From Spartobacteria bacterium LR76 (GTDB lineage: Bacteria > Verrucomicrobiota > Verrucomicrobiia > Chthoniobacterales > Terrimicrobiaceae), in NCBI GenBank assembly GCA_003054655.1, contig QAYZ01000015.1:496001-560000 (forward strand): a stretch of DNA of 64,000 nucleotides, given 5' to 3'. A model generated the notes under the pieces. It worked only from the letters and a program-made list of their open reading frames with translations. It made no database searches and was not told the DNA's origin. Position 1 is the first letter of the stretch. Each line of letters opens with the position of its first letter. Positions 45,221-53,336 of this stretch are shown piece after piece. Both the position numbers and the translations under genes were made by a program.

Positions 45221-45240
45221 CCCCCCTCCAACTCTCCCCC

Positions 45241-46743
45241 ATGAAATACATCCTCTCCCTCGACCAGGGCACGACGAGCTCGCGTGCCATCGTGTACGAC
45301 CAGAACTGCAAGGCCGTGGCGGTCGCGCAGCAGGAGTTCACCCAGCACTTTCCCCAGCCCGGCTGGGTGGAGCATGACGCCAATGAGATATGGGACTCCG
45401 TGGTCAAGACCTCGCGCGAAGCCATCGAGAAAGCCGGGATCAAGGCGAAAGACATCGCGGGCCTCGGCATCACGAACCAGCGCGAGACGGTCGTCCTGTG
45501 GGATCGCAAGACGGGCGAACCCGTGGCCCCGGCCATCGTGTGGCAGGACCGGCGAACCAGCGATTACATGTCGGCCCTGCGCGAAGCGGGGAAGGAGCCT
45601 GTCATCCAGCAAAAGAGCGGCCTGCTGCTCGACTCGTATTTTTCCGCGAGCAAGCTGCATTGGCTGCTCCGACAGGTGCCCAACGGCCATGCCCGGGCGG
45701 ATGCCGGGGAGCTGGCCGCCGGCACGATCGACTCCTGGCTCATCTACAAGCTCACCAGCGGCAAGACGCATGTGACCGACGTGACGAACGCCTGCCGCAC
45801 GATGCTGATGAACATCCGCACGGGCGAGTGGGACCCTGAGTTGATGCAGCTCTTTGCGGTCAATCCCTCGTTGCTTCCAAAGATCCTGCCAAGCAGCGGA
45901 CTTTTCGGCGTGTGCGACGCCAGCCTGTACGGGCATGAGATTCCCATCACGGGGGTGGCGGGTGACCAGCAGGCGGCGCTCTTCGGCCAGCTCTGCGCGA
46001 AGCCGGGATTAGTCAAATGCACGTACGGCACCGGGTGCTTCATGCTTCAATTCACCGGCACCGATCCCATGGCGAGCCACAACCGTCTGCTTACGACTGT
46101 CGCATGGAAAATCGGCGACGGACCGCTCGAGTATGCGCTGGAGGGCAGTGTCTTCGTCGGCGGCGCGGCGATCCAATGGCTGCGCGACGGCTTGAAAATC
46201 ATCCGCACCGCGCCGGAGGTAAATGAACTCGCCGAGCAGGTGGCGGACTCCGGCGGCGTGTACCTCGTGCCGGCCTTCACCGGCCTCGGTGCACCGTATT
46301 GGGATTCCACCGCTCGCGGAGCATTGCTGGGCATCACGCGCGGCACCACGGCGGCGCATCTCGCCCGCGCCACGCTCGAGGGCATCGCCTTTGAGGTGAC
46401 GGACCTGCTTTCGGCGATGGAAAAAGACTCCGGCCGCAAGATCACAACGCTGCGCGTGGACGGCGGCGCGAGCGCGAGCAACCTCCTCATGCAGATGCAG
46501 GCCGACTCGATCGGTGTGAAAGTCGAGCGCCCGAAAAATCTCGAAACCACCGCGCTCGGCGCAGCCATGATGGCTGGCCTCGGCTGCAAGCTCTGGAAGG
46601 ACGTCGACGAACTCAATGCCATTCGCGAGGTCGACCGGCTCTTCACCCCCATGACCGATGCGCGCCAGCGCAAAGCCCGGCTCGCCACCTGGCGCAAGGC
46701 CGTCAAGCGCGCGCGCGGCTGGGAGACCTCACACACTTTATGA
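45241..46743 (+). CDS. glpK: Glycerol kinase
   Basis: Phosphorylates glycerol to glycerol-3-phosphate, trapping it in the cell. The 500-residue FGGY-family protein starts YILSLDQGTTSSRAIVYDQN, has GWVEHDANEIWDSV, TYGTGCFMLQFTG, FTGLGAPYWDSTARGALLGI and the second signature ALGAAMMAGLGCKLWKDVDE. All family regions are present. The leader before the ATG is C-rich without a Shine-Dalgarno. The stop overlaps glpD (ATGA). Confidence 0.97.
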   Translation: MKYILSLDQGTTSSRAIVYDQNCKAVAVAQQEFTQHFPQPGWVEHDANEIWDSVVKTSREAIEKAGIKAKDIAGLGITNQRETVVLWDRKTGEPVAPAIVWQDRRTSDYMSALREAGKEPVIQQKSGLLLDSYFSASKLHWLLRQVPNGHARADAGELAAGTIDSWLIYKLTSGKTHVTDVTNACRTMLMNIRTGEWDPELMQLFAVNPSLLPKILPSSGLFGVCDASLYGHEIPITGVAGDQQAALFGQLCAKPGLVKCTYGTGCFMLQFTGTDPMASHNRLLTTVAWKIGDGPLEYALEGSVFVGGAAIQWLRDGLKIIRTAPEVNELAEQVADSGGVYLVPAFTGLGAPYWDSTARGALLGITRGTTAAHLARATLEGIAFEVTDLLSAMEKDSGRKITTLRVDGGASASNLLMQMQADSIGVKVERPKNLETTALGAAMMAGLGCKLWKDVDELNAIREVDRLFTPMTDARQRKARLATWRKAVKRARGWETSHTL

Positions 46744-48314
46744 ACCGGAATCACTTGATCAGCCGCCTCTCGGCGGAACCCGAATGGGATGTCGCCATCG
46801 TCGGCGGTGGCGCGACGGGGTTGGGCGTGGCAGTCGATGCCGCCACGCGAGGACTACGCACCCTGCTACTGGAGGCGGACGACTTTGCCAAGGGCACATC
46901 CAGCCGCAGCACGAAACTCGTCCATGGCGGTGTGCGCTATCTGGAGCAGGGCGACATTCCCCTCGTGCTGGAAGCCCTGCGCGAGCGCGGCCTACTGCAT
47001 CGCAATGCCCCGCAGCTCGTGCATCACCTGTCCTTCATCGTTCCCCGCTACCAGTGGTGGGAGGGGCCGTTCTTCGGCATCGGCCTGAAGGTCTATGATG
47101 CCCTCGCCGGGCGGCTGAATCTCGCGCCATCGAAGCTCCTTTCCCGCGAGGAAACGCTCACGCGCATCCCGAATATCGAGCCGGATCATCTGCTCGGCGG
47201 CGTGGAGTATTTTGACGGGCAGTTCGACGACTCCCGCCTCGCGGTGAGTCTCGCCCAGTCGGCGGTGGATCATGGCGCCTGCGTACTGAATTACTTTCGC
47301 GTCACCGGCCTGCTCAAGGAGAAGGACATGGTCAGCGGCCTCGTCTGCGAGGATCAGGAAACACGCACGCGGTATGAAATCCGCGCGAAGGTGGTGATCA
47401 ACGCCACGGGCATCTTTGCCGATTCCATCCGCAAGATGGATGATGCCGCCGCCATCCCCGCCATCCAGCCCAGCCAGGGCGTGCATCTCGTCTTCGAGCG
47501 CGACTTCCTGCAGGGCGACTCGGCCATCATGGTGCCGCACACGGACGACGGGCGCGTGCTTTTCGTCATTCCGTGGCACGGCAAGGTGCTGGTCGGCACG
47601 ACCGACACCGCCATGCAGACGCCGGAGCTGGAACCCAAGGCGCTCGACGAGGAGATCGGTTTCATCCTGCGCAATGCCGCGCGCTACCTTGCCCGCGACC
47701 CGCAGCGTTCCGATATCCTGAGCGTTTTCGCCGGGCAGCGCCCGCTGGTGCGGCCTCCGGGCAAGGACGGATCGGCCACCAAGGCGATTTCGCGCAATCA
47801 CGAGGTGCTCGTCTCGGATTCCGGTCTCGTCACCATCGTGGGCGGCAAGTGGACGACGTACCGCAAGATGGCCGAGGACACGCTGAACCACGCCTCGCTG
47901 ATCGGGGGCTTCGACAATCGCCCGTGCGTGACGGAAAACCTCCACCTCCATGGCTGGCGCAGCCCGCACGCGGAGGAACTGCCGATTTACCTGGAGGTCT
48001 ACGGTTCCGATGCCACCAAGATCGAGCAGCTCGTGGCTGCCGAGCCTGCACTGGGCGAGAAGATCCACCCGAGGCTCCCGTACATCCTCGCCAACGTCGC
48101 CTGGGCGGCTCGCAACGAGTCGGCCCGCACGCTGGAGGACGTGCTCTCCCGCCGCACCCGCGCACTGCTGCTCGATGCCCAGGCATCCAGCGAAGCCGCG
48201 CCCGCCGTGGCGAAGCTCCTCGCCGCCGAACTCGGCAAGGACGACGCCTGGGCAGCGGAGCAGGTGGCGATCTTCCAGAAGCTGGCGGCGGATTACCTCC
48301 CAAAGACAGCCTGA
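46740..48314 (+). CDS. glpD: Glycerol-3-phosphate dehydrogenase (aerobic, FAD-dependent)
   Basis: Oxidises glycerol-3-phosphate to dihydroxyacetone phosphate and feeds electrons to quinone at the inner membrane. Length 524. FAD motif WDVAIVGGGATGLGVAVDAA (about residues 15-34), family signatures DFAKGTSSRSTKLVHGGVRY and LFVIPWHGKVLVGTTDT, and GGKWTTYRKMAEDTLNHA near residue 370, with a C-terminal helical domain. Coupled to glpK, giving glpF-glpK-glpD as one unit with no glpR nearby. Confidence 0.96.
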   Translation: MNRNHLISRLSAEPEWDVAIVGGGATGLGVAVDAATRGLRTLLLEADDFAKGTSSRSTKLVHGGVRYLEQGDIPLVLEALRERGLLHRNAPQLVHHLSFIVPRYQWWEGPFFGIGLKVYDALAGRLNLAPSKLLSREETLTRIPNIEPDHLLGGVEYFDGQFDDSRLAVSLAQSAVDHGACVLNYFRVTGLLKEKDMVSGLVCEDQETRTRYEIRAKVVINATGIFADSIRKMDDAAAIPAIQPSQGVHLVFERDFLQGDSAIMVPHTDDGRVLFVIPWHGKVLVGTTDTAMQTPELEPKALDEEIGFILRNAARYLARDPQRSDILSVFAGQRPLVRPPGKDGSATKAISRNHEVLVSDSGLVTIVGGKWTTYRKMAEDTLNHASLIGGFDNRPCVTENLHLHGWRSPHAEELPIYLEVYGSDATKIEQLVAAEPALGEKIHPRLPYILANVAWAARNESARTLEDVLSRRTRALLLDAQASSEAAPAVAKLLAAELGKDDAWAAEQVAIFQKLAADYLPKTA

Positions 48315-48325
48315 TTTGCTCTCCC

Positions 48326-48353
48326 GGGACGGCGGGCCGGAAACCCGCCTCCC
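48326..48353. repeat. GC-rich hairpin between glpD and the ABC permease gene
   Basis: GGCGGG (48331-48336) pairs with CCCGCC (48344-48349), with outer GGG/CCC adding to the stem. It lacks a T run, so it is either a weak terminator for glpFKD or a solitary REP-like element; from memory, similar GGCGGGTTTCC hairpins recur in related genomes. Confidence 0.4.
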
Positions 48354-48398
48354 GCTTGGGCTTGTGCGAAAGCTCCCCGGCCTTTACACGAGGGGCGG

Positions 48399-49319
48399 AT
48401 GATTGCTTTTTTCCTGCGCAGACTGGTCTCCGCCGTAGCGGTGCTCCTCTGCGTAGTGACCATCACGTTTCTGCTCATCCGCATCGCTCCGGGCAGTCCC
48501 TTCGATGCGGAGCGCAAGCTGCCGCCTGCGGTCGAGAAGCAGTTGATGGCGAAGTACAATCTCGACGGCTCGCTTTGGGACCAATACCGCAGCTACCTCG
48601 GCAAGCTCCTGAGCGGCGACCTCGGGGATTCGCTCAAGTACCGCAACCGCACCGTGGCGGAAATTCTGAGCCAGACTCTCCCGGCCACCATGCTCCTCGG
48701 CAGCGTGGCCCTCGTCATCGCAGTAACGGGCGGAGTGGTCATCGGTGTGACGGCAGCAGCCGGGCAGCATACGTGGCGGGATGCGGTGGCGATGCTCATC
48801 GCGCTGGCGGGCATTTCCCTGCCGACCTTCATCATCGGGCCGATTCTCGTGCTCATCTTTGGCCTGTGGTTGAAATGGCTGCCCGTGGGCGGCTGGGGTT
48901 CGCTCGCGGCGTTGATCCTGCCGGCGGTGACGCTGGCCATTCCCTACATCGCCTACGTCGCCCGGCTGCTGCGCGGCAGTATGATTGAGACACTGGGGCA
49001 GGATTTCGTCCGCACCGCCCGGGCCAAGGGCCTGCGCGAGTACGTCGTGCTCTACAAGCACGCCCTGCGGGTGGCCATCCTGCCCGTCGTCTCCTACCTC
49101 GGGCCGCTCGCCGCGCATCTGCTCACGGGCTCGATCGTGGTGGAAACCATTTTCAATATCCCGGGCGCGGGCGGGTTTTTCGTGAACTCGATCCTCAACC
49201 GCGACGGCTTCCTGCTGGGCGGCGTGGTGATCGTGTATTGCGCGCTGCTTGTAGCGTTCAACCTGATCGTCGACTGCCTGTATTCCGCGCTGGATAGGAG
49301 GATTCGTCTCGATGGCTAG
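48399..49319 (+). CDS. Peptide/nickel-type ABC transporter permease (DppB/OppB family)
   Basis: Inner-membrane permease. The 306-residue protein starts FFLRRLVSAVAVLLCVVTITF, has six helices, the periplasmic APGSPFDAERKLPP motif, LPATMLLGSVALVIAVTGGV, and the ATPase-contact loop DFVRTARAKGLREYVVLYKHALR. GAGGGG before the ATG is a good ribosome-binding site. It overlaps the next permease by 8 bases. No binding protein or ATPase subunit is adjacent, so the substrate is open; peptides, nickel or oligosaccharides are all known for this family. Confidence 0.93.
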   Translation: MIAFFLRRLVSAVAVLLCVVTITFLLIRIAPGSPFDAERKLPPAVEKQLMAKYNLDGSLWDQYRSYLGKLLSGDLGDSLKYRNRTVAEILSQTLPATMLLGSVALVIAVTGGVVIGVTAAAGQHTWRDAVAMLIALAGISLPTFIIGPILVLIFGLWLKWLPVGGWGSLAALILPAVTLAIPYIAYVARLLRGSMIETLGQDFVRTARAKGLREYVVLYKHALRVAILPVVSYLGPLAAHLLTGSIVVETIFNIPGAGGFFVNSILNRDGFLLGGVVIVYCALLVAFNLIVDCLYSALDRRIRLDG

Positions 49320-50208
49320 CGCGATCCGTTTCTTTCGTCAGAAACCCCTCGCCGCCGTCGCCACCGGCGTACTGGTTGTTATTGCACTGGCTTCGTTCCT
49401 TGGGCCATGGCTGCTGCCTGCGTCGTATGCGATGACGAGTCCGGAATCCTTCGCTCCGCCAAGCTGGAGGCATCCCTTTGGCACCGACCTGCTTGGGCGG
49501 GACATGTTTTACCGGGTGCTCTCGGGGGGGCAAATCTCGCTCATTGTCGGCACGGCGGGGGCACTCGTCTCACTCGTCATCGGCACGGCCTATGGACTCA
49601 TCGCCGGGTACATGGGCGGGCGCATCGACAATATCATGATGCGCATCGTCGATGTGCTCTACTCCGTGCCCCGGCTGATCTTCATCCTCGTCTGCATCAA
49701 CGCCTTCAATGCCAAGCTCCAGGGCCTCGCCGAGACGCTGGGGTTTGACTGGATCGTGGGCTCTTCGCGCATCGTCATCCTCGTCCTCTCCCTCGGCGTG
49801 ATCGAGTGGCTCACTCTCGCCCGCATCGTGCGCGGGCAGACACTGGCCCTGAAAAATCGCGCCTTTGTCACCGCTGCGGTGGCCCTCGGGCAGACCACCC
49901 CGGTCATCATGTGGCGGCATATCCTGCCCAACCTGATCGGCGTGGTGCTCATCTACCTCACGCTTACGATTCCGGCGGTCATCATTGACGAATCATTCCT
50001 GAGCTTCCTGGGCCTCGGCGTCCAGTCCCCGCAGGCGAGTTGGGGGTCGCTCCTGGCCGATGGTGCGGGGGCGCTGAATCCGTTGCGCATCCGCTGGTGG
50101 CTCATCGTCTTCCCGGCCGGAATGATGGCTCTGACCCTCCTCGCCCTCAATCTCCTCGGTGATGCCCTGCGAGATTCCACCGATCCCAAGGCCCTGAAGC
50201 ACAATTAG
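49312..50208 (+). CDS. Peptide/nickel-type ABC transporter permease (DppC/OppC family)
   Basis: Second permease of the pair, 298 residues. N-terminal helix LAAVATGVLVVIALASFLGP, the OppC motif HPFGTDLLGRDMFYRVLSGG (about residues 59-78), GLIAGYMGGRIDNIMMRIVD, and the ATPase-contact loop FVTAAVALGQTTPVIMWRHI followed by PAVIIDESFLSFLGLGVQSP. It completes the heterodimeric channel with the preceding gene. The operon ends here; a hybrid sensor kinase starts 77 bases later on the same strand. Confidence 0.93.
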   Translation: MASAIRFFRQKPLAAVATGVLVVIALASFLGPWLLPASYAMTSPESFAPPSWRHPFGTDLLGRDMFYRVLSGGQISLIVGTAGALVSLVIGTAYGLIAGYMGGRIDNIMMRIVDVLYSVPRLIFILVCINAFNAKLQGLAETLGFDWIVGSSRIVILVLSLGVIEWLTLARIVRGQTLALKNRAFVTAAVALGQTTPVIMWRHILPNLIGVVLIYLTLTIPAVIIDESFLSFLGLGVQSPQASWGSLLADGAGALNPLRIRWWLIVFPAGMMALTLLALNLLGDALRDSTDPKALKHN

Positions 50209-50285
50209 TCCCGTCATCCCTCTACGCAACCAGTTACAAAAACCATTGCAACCGGTAGCTTTCCACTCCAGAATATGGGGTGGGC

Positions 50286-52976
50286 ATGGATAATGCGTTA
50301 AAGCACCGACGCGAAACTGCGGCCCGGGCCTCCCTGCGCGAACACGTTCCCGGCTTTCTCCGGGATTCCGTAGTCTGGGGTCTGGTCCTGTTTCTATTGG
50401 TGGGCGGAATCACCTTCATGGTCTTCGCCCGGCAGAGTGACTCCCGCATCACGGAGCGGCTCGAGCAGCTTCGCGCCCAGGGGCAATATGCCTCCTCGCT
50501 CATCGACCTGCGGGCGCACTCCTGGTTGCGGGAGGCCAGCCAGACGACATCGCAGCCTTTCACCGCGCTGGCCGAGCGCCTGCAGCGCATCCGCGACTAC
50601 TACCCAGGCATCGGCAATCTTTTCACCGGTCGGCTGGAAAATGGCCAGGTGCACGTGATCCTGAAAACCTATGATCCCTCCAGCGGTCCTGATCGCGACC
50701 ATGCGGTAGGCAAGCCCTTGGAGCCAGCCCTGCCGGCCGACAGCCCGGAGTATCAGGCGATCGCAGACAAGCAGCTCTACACGACGGCGACCCCGGCCCT
50801 CCACCCCGGCTCTCACTGGCTGACGGTGATCGTGCCCTTGCAGAATCCGGAAACCGGCATCCGGGACTTTGTTTACCTCGATGTCAACATGGCCGACATC
50901 GACGAGCAGGCAGCAGCAGCCCGCAAGCAGCGGGACATCGCGATCCTCCTCGCAGCGGTGCTGGCCACGATCGCCGGAGCGGCGGCCTTTTCCTGGCGCT
51001 CGCAGTCGTTTTACCGTCAGGCCCTGGCCACGGCAGGCCAGCGCGAGAATGAAGAGCTCTTCCGCAGCACCTATGAGCTTTCCCCGGTGGCGATGTACCT
51101 CACGCAGAAAGACGGCAGAATCATCCGGGCCAACGCAGCCTTTTGCCAGCTCACGGGCTACACCGAGGAGGAATTGCGCGACCTCGACCTCGCGAAGCTC
51201 CTGCCCAAGGAGGATCTGAAAAAGGAAGCCATGAAGCTTCTCGACATGGAGACGCACCAGATCTCGCAGTACCAGATCGAGCGTCGCTATGTCCGCAAAG
51301 ACGGCAGCTATGTCTGGGGCCTCGCCAGCGTGGCCATCGTACGCGATAGCGACCTGAACATCTCGCACTACATGGCGCAGGTGGTCGACATCTCCGAGCG
51401 CATCGAGGCCGAGGAGGTCCTGCGCCTGAGCGAGGAGCGGCTACTCCTGGCCACGGAAGCCGGCAGCGTCGGCACGTGGGACTACAATCCGCGCAAGCGC
51501 ACCTTTGTCTGGAACGCGGTGATGCATGAGATTTACCGGATGGACGCGACCGAAAAGCCGCCGACATTCGACAAATTCCTGCTTTACGTGCATCCCGAGG
51601 ATCGCAGCGCGGTCGAGGGCCGGTTCCTGCACTGCCTGAACTCCGGCGAACCTTACCGGCAGGAGTTTCGCATCATGGTGAAAGACAAGGTCCGCCACCT
51701 CCGCGAGCATGCCGTGATTTTCCGCGATACCGAAGGACGCGCCATCCGCGCCGTCGGTACGGCCATCGACATCACCGACGAAAAAGAGGAATCCGAGGAG
51801 CTCATCCGAGCCAAGGAAGCCGCCATGGCGGCCGACAAGGCCAAGAGCGAATTCCTCGCCGTGATGAGCCACGAAATACGCACCCCGCTCAACGGCGTGC
51901 TCGGGTTTGTCTCGATGCTGAAGAACACTCCGCTCGACAGCGAGCAGCAGAGCTACGTCGAGACGATGGAATCCAGCGGCCAGGGCCTTCTTTCCCTCGT
52001 GAATGACATCCTCGACCTCTCCAAGATCGAATCGAAGGAGATTCACGTCGAAAGCTCGACCTTCGAGATCCGCCCCTTCATTCGCCGCATCCACCAGCAG
52101 CTCCAGGCCCAGGCCATGCAGCGCGGACTGAAGTACGACTACTTCGTCGAGTACGCGGTACCGAAGAACATCCACACCGACCAGATGCGGCTCGGCCAGA
52201 TCCTCACCAACATCCTGGGCAATGCCCTGAAATTCACCGAGGAGGGCACAGTCGATCTTGCGGTCTCCGCCAGGCCGCTCGGGGTCTTTCAGAAGAACTG
52301 GGAGTGGCGATTCACCGTCCGCGACACCGGCCCGGGCATTCCTGAGGAGGGGCTGAAGAATCTGTTCAAGCTCTTCTACCAGGTCGACAGCTCCGCCACC
52401 CGCCGCCACGGCGGCACCGGGCTGGGACTCGCCATCTCGCAGCGGCTGGTCAAACTCCTCGGCGGCGACATCGAGGTGCGCAGCGAGATCGGCTACGGCT
52501 CGGAGTTTACCGTGGTGTTCACCGCTCCGCGCGGTGCCAGCACGAACGCCCTCGAGGTGCTGGCTCCCCCGGTCAAGATTCGCGAACCCGTCCAGACCAG
52601 CAATATCACCGGCAAGCGCATCCTCGTGGTGGAGGACAACCCCGTGAACCGCAAGCTTTGCGCCCTCCAGCTCAAGCGCCTTGGCTGTGAAGTGGAGTTT
52701 GCCGAGACCGGTCTGGAGGCCATCGAGAAAGTTCGCCGCGCCAGCTACGACGCCGTGCTCATGGACATGCAGCTCCCGGACCTCGACGGCTGCGGCACCA
52801 CCCGGCGCATCCGCCGCGAAATCCTCGGCGGCGACCGCCTCAGCATCATCGCCCTCACCGCCAACGCCATGCCCGAGGACCGCAAACGCTGCCTCGACGC
52901 CGGCATGGACGATTTTCTCAGCAAGCCGCTCCAATACGAAACGCTCGCCTCAACGCTCTCGAAGTGGGTGAAGTAA
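50286..52976 (+). CDS. Hybrid sensor histidine kinase with extracytoplasmic sensor, two PAS domains and receiver
   Basis: An 896-residue membrane signalling protein. Order: membrane helix (about 26-48), extracytoplasmic sensor (about 50-215), second helix (about 218-238), PAS (about 255-375), PAS/PAC (about 385-500), a coiled segment, histidine kinase dimerisation box MSHEIRTPLNG with His at residue 529, ATPase boxes (LGNALKFTEEG, DTGPGIPEEGL, GGTGLGLAISQRLV), then a receiver with ILVVEDNPVNRK and phosphoacceptor Asp827 in LMDMQLPDLDG. No output domain, so it must signal through phosphotransfer or partner regulators. I use the ATG at 50286 rather than the GTG two codons earlier. No cognate regulator is adjacent. 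Confidence 0.95.
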   Translation: MDNALKHRRETAARASLREHVPGFLRDSVVWGLVLFLLVGGITFMVFARQSDSRITERLEQLRAQGQYASSLIDLRAHSWLREASQTTSQPFTALAERLQRIRDYYPGIGNLFTGRLENGQVHVILKTYDPSSGPDRDHAVGKPLEPALPADSPEYQAIADKQLYTTATPALHPGSHWLTVIVPLQNPETGIRDFVYLDVNMADIDEQAAAARKQRDIAILLAAVLATIAGAAAFSWRSQSFYRQALATAGQRENEELFRSTYELSPVAMYLTQKDGRIIRANAAFCQLTGYTEEELRDLDLAKLLPKEDLKKEAMKLLDMETHQISQYQIERRYVRKDGSYVWGLASVAIVRDSDLNISHYMAQVVDISERIEAEEVLRLSEERLLLATEAGSVGTWDYNPRKRTFVWNAVMHEIYRMDATEKPPTFDKFLLYVHPEDRSAVEGRFLHCLNSGEPYRQEFRIMVKDKVRHLREHAVIFRDTEGRAIRAVGTAIDITDEKEESEELIRAKEAAMAADKAKSEFLAVMSHEIRTPLNGVLGFVSMLKNTPLDSEQQSYVETMESSGQGLLSLVNDILDLSKIESKEIHVESSTFEIRPFIRRIHQQLQAQAMQRGLKYDYFVEYAVPKNIHTDQMRLGQILTNILGNALKFTEEGTVDLAVSARPLGVFQKNWEWRFTVRDTGPGIPEEGLKNLFKLFYQVDSSATRRHGGTGLGLAISQRLVKLLGGDIEVRSEIGYGSEFTVVFTAPRGASTNALEVLAPPVKIREPVQTSNITGKRILVVEDNPVNRKLCALQLKRLGCEVEFAETGLEAIEKVRRASYDAVLMDMQLPDLDGCGTTRRIRREILGGDRLSIIALTANAMPEDRKRCLDAGMDDFLSKPLQYETLASTLSKWVK

Positions 52977-52996
52977 CCCGCCTCGTCTCGCCGGGG

Positions 52997-53042
52997 TAAA
53001 AAAAGAGCGTCTCGTCCGATCCACCGGATCCCGACGAGACGC
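52997..53042 (-). terminator. Strong rho-independent terminator on the minus strand
   Basis: A 10-bp perfect stem GCGTCTCGTC (53007-53016) with GACGAGACGC (53033-53042) encloses a second stem GATCC/GGATC (53018-53022, 53026-53030). On the minus strand it is followed by a T run (complement of the seven A at 52998-53004). It serves transcripts arriving from the right, not the sensor kinase. Confidence 0.85.
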
Positions 53043-53336
53043 TGCCGTGCATGAAGAGTGAGGCCACAAGGTGGCTCAATCCGTCTTTCCCGTCTATCAG
53101 GAGAGGCCCTGAATGGGGAATCAGTGACGTACATCAGCGTGCGGCCAGGACGTATCACCTCATCCCCGCAGCACTGGGTTTCACCACGCAGCGCCGTCAA
53201 TCGCCAGGCGGGGAGTTCAGACTCTGGAGTCCCGGCTCTCCAATCTCTCGATCACACCGAGAATGGCGGCACACCGAGGATAGCCACCCACGATGTCGCA
53301 TCTCCATGCCGGTGCCGGCCCGAATTCCGGCCTCCC
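53043..53336 (-). ncRNA. Unassigned transcribed region, candidate small RNA or long 3' UTR
   Basis: Together with the terminator this fills the 360 bases between the sensor kinase and the lipoprotein gene. No frame is convincing; the best minus-strand frames are short and broken. The minus strand contains several local stems, for example GAGCCAC-CTT-GTGGC (53065-53083) and two near-repeats of TCTCGGTGTG/CCTCGGTGTG (about 53253-53283). With the strong minus-strand terminator at its end, it is either a structured RNA or an unusually long 3' untranslated region of the lipoprotein gene. Signatures of tmRNA, RNase P RNA and 4.5S RNA were not found. Confidence 0.3.

Noticed and set aside
52997-53042. 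Hairpin as terminator of the sensor kinase gene on the plus strand
   Set aside because: The T run is on the minus strand; on the plus strand the hairpin is preceded by A residues and followed by no T tract.
53043-53336. Identification as tmRNA, RNase P RNA or 4.5S RNA
   Set aside because: None of the conserved sequence cores of these RNAs was found on either strand.
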